Below are positions 17,018-25,813 of a DNA stretch of 64,000 nucleotides, piece by piece. Positions within the stretch are counted from its first letter, which is position 1, and each line of letters starts with the position of its first letter. The stretch is from Oceanobacter sp045430275. GTDB lineage: Bacteria; Pseudomonadota; Gammaproteobacteria; Pseudomonadales; Oceanobacteraceae. Position numbers and translations under genes: made by a program. The stretch spans positions 65,359 to 129,358 of the forward strand of contig JAILXU010000012.1 of the NCBI GenBank assembly GCA_045430275.1, in the 5' to 3' direction. The notes beneath the pieces are model-generated. The model was given only the letters and a program-made list of their open reading frames with translations, had not been told where the DNA came from and did not search any database.

Positions 17018-18913
17018 TTATTCCGCTGCCTCCATGGCTTCGGTCAGCTCCATCCATTCCATCTCCACGTCCTCCAGAGACGATTTTGCATCCGCCTGCT
17101 GACCCAGCAGGGTTTTGAGCTCTTCCTTGCGGCTGTCATCGTACAGGCCGGTATCCGACAGGCGCTGTTCAATTTCGTCCAGTTGCTGCTGCCATTTTTC
17201 CATCTGCTTTTCCGCTGCCTGTTGCTTCTTGCGCAACGGTGCCAAACGCTGGCGGCGCTCGGCTTCCAAACGTTTCTGCTCTTTGCGATTGACACTCGGC
17301 AAAGCGGCAGCGGTATCTTCCGGGGCTTTATTGTCAGGTGCGGCAGATTGCTGATCCCGTTCCTGCAAATAACGATGGTAATCGTCCAGATCACCATCAA
17401 AGGCCGCTACCTGAGCCTGATCCACCAGCCAGTATTCATCCACCGTCGCCTTGAGCAAATGGCGATCGTGACTGACGATCAGAATGGCACCGGGGAAACT
17501 TTGCAGCGCCAGGGTCAATGCCTCGCGCATTTCAATGTCCAGATGGTTGGTTGGCTCATCCAGAATCAGCAAGTTAGGCTTCATCCAGGCCACACAAGCC
17601 AGCGCCAGACGGGCTTTTTCACCACCGGAAAATGGCTCGATTACTTCCAGCGCCCGATCACCGTGGAAACCAAAACCACCGAGAAAGTTGCGGATTTCCT
17701 GATCACTGGCTTTCGGCCGCAAACGTTGCAAGATCAGGGAACCACTGACGCTGGTGTCCAGTGATTCCAGTTGATGCTGGGCAAAGTACCCGATACGCAG
17801 ATGCTCGCCCTGAGTACGTTCACCTCGAAGCAAGGGAATGTCTTCACACAGGGTTTTCAGCAGCGTCGATTTGCCCGCTCCGTTTGGCCCCAGCAAGCCA
17901 ATCCGATGACCCGGCACCAGCGACAGTTTGACGTTCGGCAACAGTGTGGTGTCACCGTAGCCCAGGTCAGCTTGTTGCAAGGTCAGCAATGGGCTGGACA
18001 TCTGTTCATAACAGGGAAATTCAAAGCGAAATGGCGAATCCACGTGCGCCGGGGCAATCAGCTCCATGCGCTGCAATTCTTTCAAACGGCTCTGAGCCTG
18101 CTTGGCTTTGGTCGCCTGAGCCCGAAATCGACTGACAAACTTCTCGATTTCCGCCACGCGAACCTGTTGTTTTTCATACAAGGTCTGCTGCTGTGCCAGC
18201 TTTTCTGCCCGCATCCGTTCATAGGTACTGTAGTTACCCGGATACAGAGTCAGTTGCTGCTCATGCAGGTGGACAATGTGGTCGGCGACACCATCGATAA
18301 AGTCACGATCGTGAGAAATAAACAGCAAGGTGCCTGGATATTTGCGCAACCAGCCTTCCAGCCACAGGGTCGCTTCCAGATCCAGGTGGTTGGTGGGTTC
18401 GTCCAGTAGCAACAGATCGGATGGCATCATCAGGGCCTGAGCCAGATTCAGGCGAATACGCCAGCCACCCGAGAAGTCTTTGACCGCACGCTTCAGGTCA
18501 TCATTGGAAAAACCAAGGCCGTGCAACAGCAACTCAGCCTTGATTGGCACTTCGTAGCCTTTGTGCTGATCCATCTGATCCAGCCAGTGGGTCAACTGGT
18601 CATCATCAGCGGCGCTGGCAACACCCCGTTCAATGAGGCGATACTGTTTGTCACCATCCATGGCATAATCCAGCGCGCTACGATCGCTGGCCTCGACTTC
18701 CTGAGCCATATGGGCAATGCGCCACTTGGCCGGGATTGCCAACTCGCCTCCATCCACGCCCAGCTCGCCGTTCAGCAGCGCAAACAGACTGGATTTTCCC
18801 GCGCCATTCGGCCCGATAAGGGCCAGCTTCTGACCATCATGAACGCGTAAGATGGCGTCTTTCAGTAGCATTTGCGTTCCCCGTTGAAGGGAAACCTGAT
18901 TAAATTCGATCAT
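17018..18913 (-). CDS. yheS: ABC-F family ATPase YheS
   Basis: 631 residues with two ABC domains and no membrane spans. Walker A motifs are GPNGAGKSS and GPNGAGKST, signatures FSGGWRIRLNLAQ and FSGGEKARLALA, and Walker B regions LLLLDEPTNHLDL and LLILDEPTNHLDI. The C-terminal ~100 residues form a charged coiled coil (RKEQKRLEAERRQRLAPLRKKQ). ABC-F proteins act on ribosomes; YheS resolves some stalled translation complexes. The pairing with a divergent TIGR02444 gene is common in this class. Uup is the main alternative, but length and neighbour favour YheS. Confidence 0.92.
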   Translation of the reverse strand: MIEFNQVSLQRGTQMLLKDAILRVHDGQKLALIGPNGAGKSSLFALLNGELGVDGGELAIPAKWRIAHMAQEVEASDRSALDYAMDGDKQYRLIERGVASAADDDQLTHWLDQMDQHKGYEVPIKAELLLHGLGFSNDDLKRAVKDFSGGWRIRLNLAQALMMPSDLLLLDEPTNHLDLEATLWLEGWLRKYPGTLLFISHDRDFIDGVADHIVHLHEQQLTLYPGNYSTYERMRAEKLAQQQTLYEKQQVRVAEIEKFVSRFRAQATKAKQAQSRLKELQRMELIAPAHVDSPFRFEFPCYEQMSSPLLTLQQADLGYGDTTLLPNVKLSLVPGHRIGLLGPNGAGKSTLLKTLCEDIPLLRGERTQGEHLRIGYFAQHQLESLDTSVSGSLILQRLRPKASDQEIRNFLGGFGFHGDRALEVIEPFSGGEKARLALACVAWMKPNLLILDEPTNHLDIEMREALTLALQSFPGAILIVSHDRHLLKATVDEYWLVDQAQVAAFDGDLDDYHRYLQERDQQSAAPDNKAPEDTAAALPSVNRKEQKRLEAERRQRLAPLRKKQQAAEKQMEKWQQQLDEIEQRLSDTGLYDDSRKEELKTLLGQQADAKSSLEDVEMEWMELTEAMEAAE

Positions 18914-18948
18914 AATGAATCAACAGACTATAGAAATAAGGTACAGCA

Positions 18949-19485
18949 ATGGCGGCGGAGTGTGCCACAGATCCAGTGGAGAACCCACTGTGGTGGTTTG
19001 CGCAGGAATTTTACCAGCAAGATGGAGTGGAAGCCGCATTGGTCGAACTTCAGGACAACTGGGAAGCAGATATCCTGCTATTACTGGCTGCATGCTGGCT
19101 CGGTATTGAGGGGTTCGACTGGCCTGGAGACGACGCGTCGTTTCAACAGGGGCTAGTGGATTACACCAGTTGGCGGGATCATATTGTGTTCCCGCTGCGA
19201 CAAATGCGACGTACCTTGCCGAAAGAAGGGGAGCAGGGCTTTCGGTCACGCCTGAAGGCTCTGGAGCTGGAGTCAGAACAATTGGGGCTGGCCGGGCTGT
19301 TCAGCTTGCTCACGTCCGTCCCGGCTGACCGCTGGCAAGTCGATCAGGCCCTGCTGGAAGAAAACCTGATGGCCATATTGACGCCGGAATCGCACCCATC
19401 TGAAGCGCAAGATGTCATGGTGTCAGCTGCCGTCGAGGTGCTGCTGACACAATTGATGGTCTACCATCAGAGCAAGGACGAGTAA
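18949..19485 (+). CDS. TIGR02444 family protein
   Basis: 178 residues, acidic and helical, with the family pattern NPLWWFAQEFYQQDGVEAALVELQD, then ADILLLLAACWLG, and DYTSWRDHIVFPLRQMRRTLP. No catalytic motif is evident. The ATG has AAGG seven bases upstream and lies 35 bases from the start of divergent yheS, with which this family is regularly paired. Function unknown; a link to ribosome-associated YheS is only positional. Confidence 0.85.
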   Translation: MAAECATDPVENPLWWFAQEFYQQDGVEAALVELQDNWEADILLLLAACWLGIEGFDWPGDDASFQQGLVDYTSWRDHIVFPLRQMRRTLPKEGEQGFRSRLKALELESEQLGLAGLFSLLTSVPADRWQVDQALLEENLMAILTPESHPSEAQDVMVSAAVEVLLTQLMVYHQSKDE

Positions 19486-19593
19486 CCGTCCTTCAAGCCA
19501 ACAAACAAGGCAATACACTAGGCAGAAATGCCCATACTTTCCATATTGGTATCGTTAAACGGATGGGAACTGGTTCCTGGGAGCATTAAACAC

Positions 19594-20034
19594 ATGTTAA
19601 CCACCAAAAGCTGGGTCACACTGGGATTATTGGTCGGAGGAGCCGTGGCTCTGCCGTATTTCATGAAAGGCCCGGACGACAAATCCCTGATGGACATGGT
19701 GCCGAACATTGACACGACCTTGTCGACCGAACAGACCCGACAGACGTATTACAAATGGAAAGATGCCAGCGGTGTCTGGCAATTCGGGGATAACCCACCG
19801 GAAGGCGTCCACAAGGTGGCCATCAATATTGATACTGCGGCCAACATATTGCAGCCGACCAACACACCGGCACCCAAATCGGAAAAGAATACCCAGCTCA
19901 AGGCCGACGTGCCCAAGCCGGGAACCAACGCGATTTTTAATCCGGGTGCTGCCAAGCAGGCTCTGGACGATGCCAAAGCCCTGCAAGGTGTGATGGAAGA
20001 CAGGGTCAAATCCATCGACAGCGCTACCCGCTAG
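19594..20034 (+). CDS. DUF4124 domain-containing protein
   Basis: 146 residues. An N-terminal hydrophobic segment (WVTLGLLVGGAVALPYF) probably anchors it in the inner membrane, and the DUF4124 element YYKWKDASGVWQFGDNPP follows at about 49-66. The rest is hydrophilic and Lys/Pro rich. The start at 19594 is chosen because GGGAG lies ten bases upstream and it leads straight into the membrane segment; an earlier in-frame start at 19528 is less likely. Role unknown. Confidence 0.8.
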   Translation: MLTTKSWVTLGLLVGGAVALPYFMKGPDDKSLMDMVPNIDTTLSTEQTRQTYYKWKDASGVWQFGDNPPEGVHKVAINIDTAANILQPTNTPAPKSEKNTQLKADVPKPGTNAIFNPGAAKQALDDAKALQGVMEDRVKSIDSATR

Positions 20035-20077
20035 CCATGGTTCATGACGAGTAACACGACAGGTCTTCTGACCTGCC

Positions 20078-20557
20078 TCAAGCCGGGCTGAGTTGCTCTC
20101 GATGCGCTGTGTGCAAGCGCTTGATCAACTGATCTTCCAGCTCGAAACGTTCTTCCAACGTTTCTCCCAATGCGGATAACTCGTCCGGCAAGGCCGCTAA
20201 TGCTTCGAACGGGCAGTTACCATCGTATTGATCGTTGAAATCCACACAACGCCCGGTCAGGCGATCCAGCAGAGGAACCGTGGAGGCAGCAAATTCGACA
20301 CCACCATCATCAAACTCCCGAGCCTCTGCCATGAGCTGCTCATAGATTTCAAAGTGCCCGGCTGAGCAATAATCCATCATCGACTGACAAAAGGCCTGCA
20401 TTCGTTCAGCGAAGGGAATACCAGTGCTATCCAAAGGCTTGCAGGAAGACAGCTCGTAATACTGAACGATCAGTTCCTTGCGACTGTTCAGCCAGGCATC
20501 GATCATTTTATGCACACCGCCCCAACGTTCCTGGGCTGTCTCAATTCGGTTCAGCAT
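20078..20557 (-). CDS. rsd: Anti-sigma-70 factor Rsd (Rsd/AlgQ family)
   Basis: 159 residues, all helical. Family hallmarks are RWGGVHKMIDAWLNSRKELIVQYYEL at the N-terminus and the central HFEIYEQLMAEAREFDDGG. Rsd/AlgQ binds region 4 of RpoD and frees core RNA polymerase for alternative sigma factors in stationary phase; AlgQ has this role in Pseudomonas. It lies upstream of nothing co-oriented and just downstream of the dsbB terminator. Assignment is by sequence pattern and the dsbB neighbour typical of pseudomonads. Confidence 0.9.
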   Translation of the reverse strand: MLNRIETAQERWGGVHKMIDAWLNSRKELIVQYYELSSCKPLDSTGIPFAERMQAFCQSMMDYCSAGHFEIYEQLMAEAREFDDGGVEFAASTVPLLDRLTGRCVDFNDQYDGNCPFEALAALPDELSALGETLEERFELEDQLIKRLHTAHREQLSPA

Positions 20558-20649
20558 CTTCGCGTTCCTCTCCAGTCAGTATCCAACTGTTCTGACTATA
20601 GGCCGATCCAAAACCACGGTGCAAGTCTCATTTACCGCCACTCAACAAG

Positions 20650-20680
20650 AAAAGCACCGATATCAATCAGGTGCTCTTTT
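20650..20680 (-). terminator. Rho-independent terminator of dsbB
   Basis: On the minus strand, arms GAGCACC and GGTGC(TTTT) flank an eleven-base loop. The left arm lies in the last codons of dsbB, and the right arm runs into TTTTCTTG. The stop codon thus sits inside the hairpin loop. Confidence 0.7.
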
Positions 20681-21215
20681 CTTTCTCTTTGGCTTCCTCG
20701 TTGTCCTCATCTTTGTCTTCTTCACGCCAGCGCACAATCAACGCCAGAGCACCAGAAACCGCAAACCAGAAGAACATCATGCGCGTCCACTCCGGCATGC
20801 TTTTACCCAGCATCATCCAGGAGACCTCAGCACAGTTGCCGTTGCCATGAAGCATGACTTTCCAGAGTTCGTCCATGGGCAGTGTTTCCAGCATGTAATC
20901 AAAGCTGGGGCCACAGGCTGGTACTTCTTCGGGAGGGAGACCTTGCAGGTAGACATGATGATCGGCCGTGACGTAGCCAAAAATGGCGGAACCAATCACA
21001 AACGCCAGGGCAATACGGGTTGGCCAGCGGTATTCATCCAGAACATACGCGGCCAGAAAACCGATACCAATCAGCAGGGTAGCCAGACGCTGAACCATGC
21101 ACAGCGGGCACGGTTCCATATACAGGTAGTATTCAAAATAATAGGCCGTCGCCAGCAAGCTGGCGCACAGAGCGAAAGCGAGCAGATAGGCATAATGGAG
21201 CAATTTGAGATTCAT
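20667..21215 (-). CDS. dsbB: Disulfide bond formation protein DsbB
   Basis: 182 residues with four membrane spans. The first periplasmic Cys pair is in PCPLCMVQR, and the second pair lies in the loop around PACGPSF and NGNCAEVSW. DsbB reoxidises DsbA and passes electrons to ubiquinone. The start at 21215 begins the conserved N-terminus (LLHYAYLLAFALCASLLATAYY); an upstream in-frame extension is rejected. The C-terminal tail is unusually acidic and Lys/Glu rich (about 20 residues). It ends in a terminator hairpin overlapping the stop. Confidence 0.94.
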   Translation of the reverse strand: MNLKLLHYAYLLAFALCASLLATAYYFEYYLYMEPCPLCMVQRLATLLIGIGFLAAYVLDEYRWPTRIALAFVIGSAIFGYVTADHHVYLQGLPPEEVPACGPSFDYMLETLPMDELWKVMLHGNGNCAEVSWMMLGKSMPEWTRMMFFWFAVSGALALIVRWREEDKDEDNEEAKEKEKST

Positions 21216-21340
21216 AGACGATTCGCTTGATTGACTGACAAACGGTGCGAGTGTATCACGCGCACCAGAGCGTTTTAGTGACACGATCAGGCATCACAAC
21301 AGGCTTGTATAGTCCATCTCGTCCGGGTTTGGTTCCGCCT

Positions 21341-22924
21341 CTAGCGGCGCAGAAACTGCGCCAGATAGTCGTCAAAATTCAACGTATCAGAGCGTTCCAG
21401 TTCCGCCTGAGCCTGCAGTGAACGCTTCGCTTCGTCAGCCCATTGTTGCTGCACCTGAGCATCCAGAGGCTGCGACAGGGTCGCACGATGCTTGAGAGCC
21501 TGCTGCAAGGTAAACTCGCTGAATTCCAGATTTTGTTCCTTAAGAGTATTCAGAACCTGTGCTGATGGCGTCAGGTCGCTGTCCGCCAGTTTCAGGCGTT
21601 GCTGATTGAGCGCATCCGTGTGGAAGGTGTGACCATTGGCCTGATCCATCAAGGATGCCAACGCGCTCATATCATCCAGCAGTGCTTCACCCCAGGCTGT
21701 CAGAGTGCGTTCCTGGCCGCCATCACTCAGAGTCAGACCCGGCTTGCGGCCTTCCATAACCGTGGCATTCAGGTTCTCCTGCATGCGTTCGTATTCCATT
21801 TCATCGCTATCCGGGCTGGAGTGCAGCAAGCAATAACACAGGAACAGATCCATAAAGGATGACTGTGGCACATCAATGCCCAGTGGCAAAAAGGGGTTCA
21901 GATCGGTACAACGCACTTCGATGTATTCAACCCCGAACTCTCCCAACGCTTCCAGTGGCTTCTCGCCATGACGCGCCACCCGCTTGGGTCGAACATCGCT
22001 GTAGAACTCGTTTTCAATCTGCAACAGGTTGGTATTGAGCTGTTTGTATTGGCCTTGTTCATCCTTGACGCCAATCCCCTGATACAACTCAACCGGCACG
22101 TTCACCGCTTCACCCAGCGTTTCAATGTAACTATCAACCTGGTTGTAACACACGCGCAAACTCGACTGGGCATTGCTCTGATAACCCAGATCACTCATGC
22201 GCAAGGAAGTCGCATACGGCAGGTACAACGTATGTTGATGCAGTGTGTCGAGCTGGTGTTTCTGACCGGCCAGGAAAGTGCTGCATACCGCTGGAGACGC
22301 GCCAAACAGATACACCAGCAACCAGGAATAACGGCGGAAATTACGCAGCAAACCAAAGTAGCGCGATGAAATGTAATCCTGACGCGACATCGCAGCGGCA
22401 TCCGGGTCAGCTTCCCGCAACAGATCCCACATCGCGTCTGGAATCGAGAAGTTGTAATGAATCCCGGCAATGCACTGCATGATGCGGCCGTAGCGATGCC
22501 ACAAGCCATGACGATAAATGTGCTTGAGTTGCCCGACATTGGAAGAGCCGTAGTCGGCAATCGGGACACTCAACTCCCCCTGCAAGATACAGGGCATGGA
22601 ATTGGGCCAGATCAGCTCGGCTTCCATCTGGCTCAAGGTATAGCGATGCGCCATTTCCAGGTGAGCAATGGCTTCATGACCCGACTCAAAGACGGGCGTA
22701 ATAAATTCCAGCAGCGCCTCGGAATAATCCGTGGTAATCGCACCGTGAGTCAGCGCAGAGCCCAGACCTTTCGGGTGCGATTTCTGGCTGATAATGCCCT
22801 GATCATCGCACCTCAGACCTTCCTTCTCGATGCCACGCTGAAGCTGCGCGAGCAGATGGGTATACGGTGATTGATCCAGTAGCGCCAGGGCTTCCCGATA
22901 GGAAGTGTCAGTATAAGCGGTCAA
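21341..22924 (-). CDS. gshA: Glutamate-cysteine ligase GshA
   Basis: 527 residues, matching the proteobacterial GshA type. Motifs are QRGIEKEGLR near residue 30, AITTDYSEALLEFITP, and HYNFSIPD in the active-site region. It catalyses the first, ATP-dependent step of glutathione synthesis in the cytoplasm. The likely start is a TTG at 22924, since no ATG or GTG precedes the conserved N-terminal region. It lies downstream of tex on the same strand, 143 bases away. Confidence 0.95.
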   Translation of the reverse strand: MTAYTDTSYREALALLDQSPYTHLLAQLQRGIEKEGLRCDDQGIISQKSHPKGLGSALTHGAITTDYSEALLEFITPVFESGHEAIAHLEMAHRYTLSQMEAELIWPNSMPCILQGELSVPIADYGSSNVGQLKHIYRHGLWHRYGRIMQCIAGIHYNFSIPDAMWDLLREADPDAAAMSRQDYISSRYFGLLRNFRRYSWLLVYLFGASPAVCSTFLAGQKHQLDTLHQHTLYLPYATSLRMSDLGYQSNAQSSLRVCYNQVDSYIETLGEAVNVPVELYQGIGVKDEQGQYKQLNTNLLQIENEFYSDVRPKRVARHGEKPLEALGEFGVEYIEVRCTDLNPFLPLGIDVPQSSFMDLFLCYCLLHSSPDSDEMEYERMQENLNATVMEGRKPGLTLSDGGQERTLTAWGEALLDDMSALASLMDQANGHTFHTDALNQQRLKLADSDLTPSAQVLNTLKEQNLEFSEFTLQQALKHRATLSQPLDAQVQQQWADEAKRSLQAQAELERSDTLNFDDYLAQFLRR

Positions 22925-23067
22925 GGTTCGTCTCGATTCAGGGCAAATGTCGGCGAATTATAGGGGAAAGCTGAAGGCAGAGTTAAGAGGCCAACGCCTC
23001 TCTCTGCCGTCGAATGCCTGAAAAAGTCTGTTTAGCGTTAACAAACCTTTCCAGTTTCGGTGTGGAT

Positions 23068-25401
23068 CTAGCGCTTTTTGGCCTTGGCAAAGGCCGCGGC
23101 CATTGCTCCCTGGGCTGCATTGCCGCTGCCAAAGGAGGTTTTTGGCTTGCCCGATGCTCGTGGCTGGCCGGAGCGGCGCTGCTCAGCGCGTTCGGGTTTT
23201 TCCGCGGCTTTGTCATTGGCGTCATCACTCAAGCGCATGGACAGTCCGATTCGCTTGCGCGTAACGTCCACCGCCATGACCTTGACCTTGACGATGTCCC
23301 CGGCTTTCACCACCTCCCTCGGATCTTTGACGAAACGATCTGACAAGGCAGAAATGTGCACTAGCCCGTCCTGATGCACCCCAAGATCCACAAAAGCTCC
23401 AAAAGCGGCTACGTTGGTGATCACTCCTTCCAGTACCATATTGAGCTGCAAGTCACTGATCGATTCCACTCCTTCCTGAAACTCGGCAAAGCGAAATTCC
23501 GGGCGCGGGTCACGGCCGGGTTTTTCCAACTCAGACACGATGTCTTTTACCGTCAGCAAACCGGCCTGATCGGTCACAAACTGCTCGGCATTCACGGCTT
23601 TCAGGGCATCCCGATTGCTGATCAGGCTGGCGACGTCCTGCTGTAACTGTTGCGCGATTCGGGTGACAACTGGATAGGATTCCGGGTGGACAGCAGATGC
23701 ATCCAAAGGATTGCTGCCATTCATAATGCGCAGGAAACCTGCCGCCTGTTCAAACGTTTTCGCTCCCAGGCGCGGCACCTTGAGCAGCGCTTTACGACTG
23801 TCAAAAGCACCGTTTTCATCACGGAAGTTGACGATGTTATTGGCCAGAGTCTGATTCAGACCAGAAATTCGACTGAGTAACGGTGCAGAAGCGGTATTCA
23901 AATCCACGCCCACCGAGTTCACACAGTCTTCCACCACCGCATCCAGCGAGCGCGCCAGTTGCGCCTGGTTCACATCGTGCTGGTATTGGCCGACACCGAT
24001 GGATTTCGGTTCAATTTTCACCAGCTCGGCTAATGGATCTTGCAAGCGACGGGCAATGGATACAGCCCCCCGAATGGTCACATCCAGATCAGGAAATTCT
24101 TTGGACGCCAGTTCAGACGCAGAGTACACCGACGCACCGGCTTCATTTACCATGATTTTCTGAACGTTCCCGCCACCGGCATTCACCTTTTTGAGCATAT
24201 CGCCAACAAAGGTGTCGGTCTCTCTGCTTCCCGTGCCATTGCCAATGGCAATCAGTTCCACCTGATGTCGGGCAATCAAGGTCATCAGCACAGATTCTGA
24301 TTCGGCCAGGCGACGCTGTGGCGGAGTCGGATAAATTGTAGTGTGATCGACCACCTTGCCAGTTTTATCCACTACAGCCACCTTAACACCCGTGCGCAAG
24401 CCCGGATCAAGGCCAAGTGTGACGCGTGGCCCAGCCGGAGCGGCCAACAACAAATCCTTGAGGTTTTCGGCGAACACCTGAATCGCCTGTTCTTCCGACT
24501 GCTCCCGCAATCGCCCGACCAGTTCGGTTTCCAGATGCGTCAGTAACTTGATACGCCAGGTCCACTTCACCACTTCCGCCAACCAGCGATCGGCGGGCCG
24601 CTGGCGATTTTCAATACCCACATGGCTCGCAATCATGCCTTCGCACGGACTCGGAGTCAGCTTGTCTGACGGATCGCCCGTGACCAAACCAAAAGACAAC
24701 ATCCCTTCATTACGGCCTCGTAAAATAGCCAGCGCCCGATGCCCTGGCATTTTGGAGAGCGGCTCATCGTGTTCGAAATAATCTGAAAACTTGTTTCCTT
24801 CTGACTCTTTCCCAGCCACAACACGTACAGACAGGCTGGCTTCCTGACGCAAGAATTGTCGTAACTTCGACAGCAGGTTGGCATCTTCCGCAAAGCGTTC
24901 CATCAGGATAAATTTGGCACCATCCAGCGCCGCTTTGGTGTCTGCAATACCGGCATCGCTATTCATAAACTCGGCAGCGATCACATCCGGGGTCAGCTCA
25001 GGGTCTGCCAGCAAGCGCTCGGCCAATGGTACCAGACCGGCTTCAATGGCCATCTGCCCTTTGGTACGGCGTTTGGGTTTGAATGGCAGGTACAAATCTT
25101 CAAGGCGGGTTTTATTATCCGCCTGCTCAATATTGCGTTGCAGCTCGGGACTCAACTTGCCCTGTTCACCGATGCTTTTCAAAATGGTGTCACGGCGCTC
25201 GCTCAACTCACGCAGATAACGCAGGCGTTCTTCCAGTTGACGCAACTGGCTGTCATCCAGAGCGCCCGTTACTTCTTTTCGATAACGAGAAATAAAGGGC
25301 ACCGTCGCCCCACCGTCCAGTAATTCAACGGCAGCGGTGACTTGTGGCAGGCGGATATTCAGTTCTTCAGCAATTCGGTGTCCAATGGATTCTGGCAACA
25401 T
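23068..25401 (-). CDS. tex: RNA-binding transcription accessory protein Tex
   Basis: 777 residues. The N-terminal Tex domain is ATVPFISRYRKEVTGALDD, the YqgF/RuvX-like nuclease fold starts at VTLGLDPGLRTG, tandem helix-hairpin-helix motifs lie around LNTASAPLLSRISGLNQ and LLKVPRLGAKTFEQAAGFLRI, and an S1 domain spans about 645-720 (LEGVITNVAAFGAFVDLGVHQDGLVHIS). Tex is a conserved cytoplasmic nucleic-acid-binding factor affecting transcription and toxin expression. The ATG at 25401 starts the conserved region; an 18-residue upstream extension is unlikely. Confidence 0.96.
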   Translation of the reverse strand: MLPESIGHRIAEELNIRLPQVTAAVELLDGGATVPFISRYRKEVTGALDDSQLRQLEERLRYLRELSERRDTILKSIGEQGKLSPELQRNIEQADNKTRLEDLYLPFKPKRRTKGQMAIEAGLVPLAERLLADPELTPDVIAAEFMNSDAGIADTKAALDGAKFILMERFAEDANLLSKLRQFLRQEASLSVRVVAGKESEGNKFSDYFEHDEPLSKMPGHRALAILRGRNEGMLSFGLVTGDPSDKLTPSPCEGMIASHVGIENRQRPADRWLAEVVKWTWRIKLLTHLETELVGRLREQSEEQAIQVFAENLKDLLLAAPAGPRVTLGLDPGLRTGVKVAVVDKTGKVVDHTTIYPTPPQRRLAESESVLMTLIARHQVELIAIGNGTGSRETDTFVGDMLKKVNAGGGNVQKIMVNEAGASVYSASELASKEFPDLDVTIRGAVSIARRLQDPLAELVKIEPKSIGVGQYQHDVNQAQLARSLDAVVEDCVNSVGVDLNTASAPLLSRISGLNQTLANNIVNFRDENGAFDSRKALLKVPRLGAKTFEQAAGFLRIMNGSNPLDASAVHPESYPVVTRIAQQLQQDVASLISNRDALKAVNAEQFVTDQAGLLTVKDIVSELEKPGRDPRPEFRFAEFQEGVESISDLQLNMVLEGVITNVAAFGAFVDLGVHQDGLVHISALSDRFVKDPREVVKAGDIVKVKVMAVDVTRKRIGLSMRLSDDANDKAAEKPERAEQRRSGQPRASGKPKTSFGSGNAAQGAMAAAFAKAKKR

Positions 25402-25476
25402 AATGGATCGGTATCTGGTTAAAAAAACAGTAGTCAGTATAGCGACAGAGATCACTCGCTGACGATGAAAAACATC

Positions 25477-25680
25477 TCAATCCAGCACAGCTTCCCTCTC
25501 ACTCCGTGTAAGCACGTTACCTTTTGTAAGCATTTGTAGTAACTCCGTCAGGTGTTGAGGCAAGTCATGCAGCTCCCAGCCCTCGAAGCGGAAGATAATT
25601 GTCAGGCAATGAAAACGATGCTTTTGATCATGCGTTGCAAATTGCAAAAACAAGACTCTGCAATGTGTCTGTTTTCTCAA
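25477..25680 (-). CDS. Possible small protein, 67 aa
   Basis: A short open frame with a TTG start upstream of tex on the same strand. The C-terminal part (FHCLTIIFRFEGWELHDLPQHLTELLQML, ending LTRSEREAVLD) looks like a compact folded protein with a leucine-rich amphipathic helix, which is unusual for a spurious frame. No convincing ribosome site or ATG is seen. No family recognised. It could be a remnant or a real small gene. Confidence 0.35.
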   Translation of the reverse strand: MRKQTHCRVLFLQFATHDQKHRFHCLTIIFRFEGWELHDLPQHLTELLQMLTKGNVLTRSEREAVLD

Positions 25681-25750
25681 AATGCAACGCGACCCGTCGC
25701 TGAAAGCGACAAATAAGGGATTTAATATGGATCATTGCATGCTTTTCGAC

Positions 25751-25766
25751 TGGCACGCTTAATGCT
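25751..25766 (+). promoter_or_regulatory. Sigma-54 (-24/-12) promoter
   Basis: TGGCAC, five bases, then ATGCT matches the RpoN consensus TGGCAC-N5-TTGCW at every position except one, with correct GG to GC spacing. It lies 48 bases before the LruC gene start and drives it and the lipoprotein gene. About 40-60 bases upstream, three GCGAC-type half-sites (25689-25710) may bind an enhancer-binding activator. Confidence 0.65.
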
Positions 25767-25813
25767 TTATATCACTAACTCAAAACACTGGATTGTTTCT
25801 AAGGGGGATGATT

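Noticed and set aside
22986..23001. AGAGGC-CAAC-GCCTCT hairpin after tex as a terminator
   Set aside because: The stem is only six bases and no T-run follows on the minus strand, so I did not call it.
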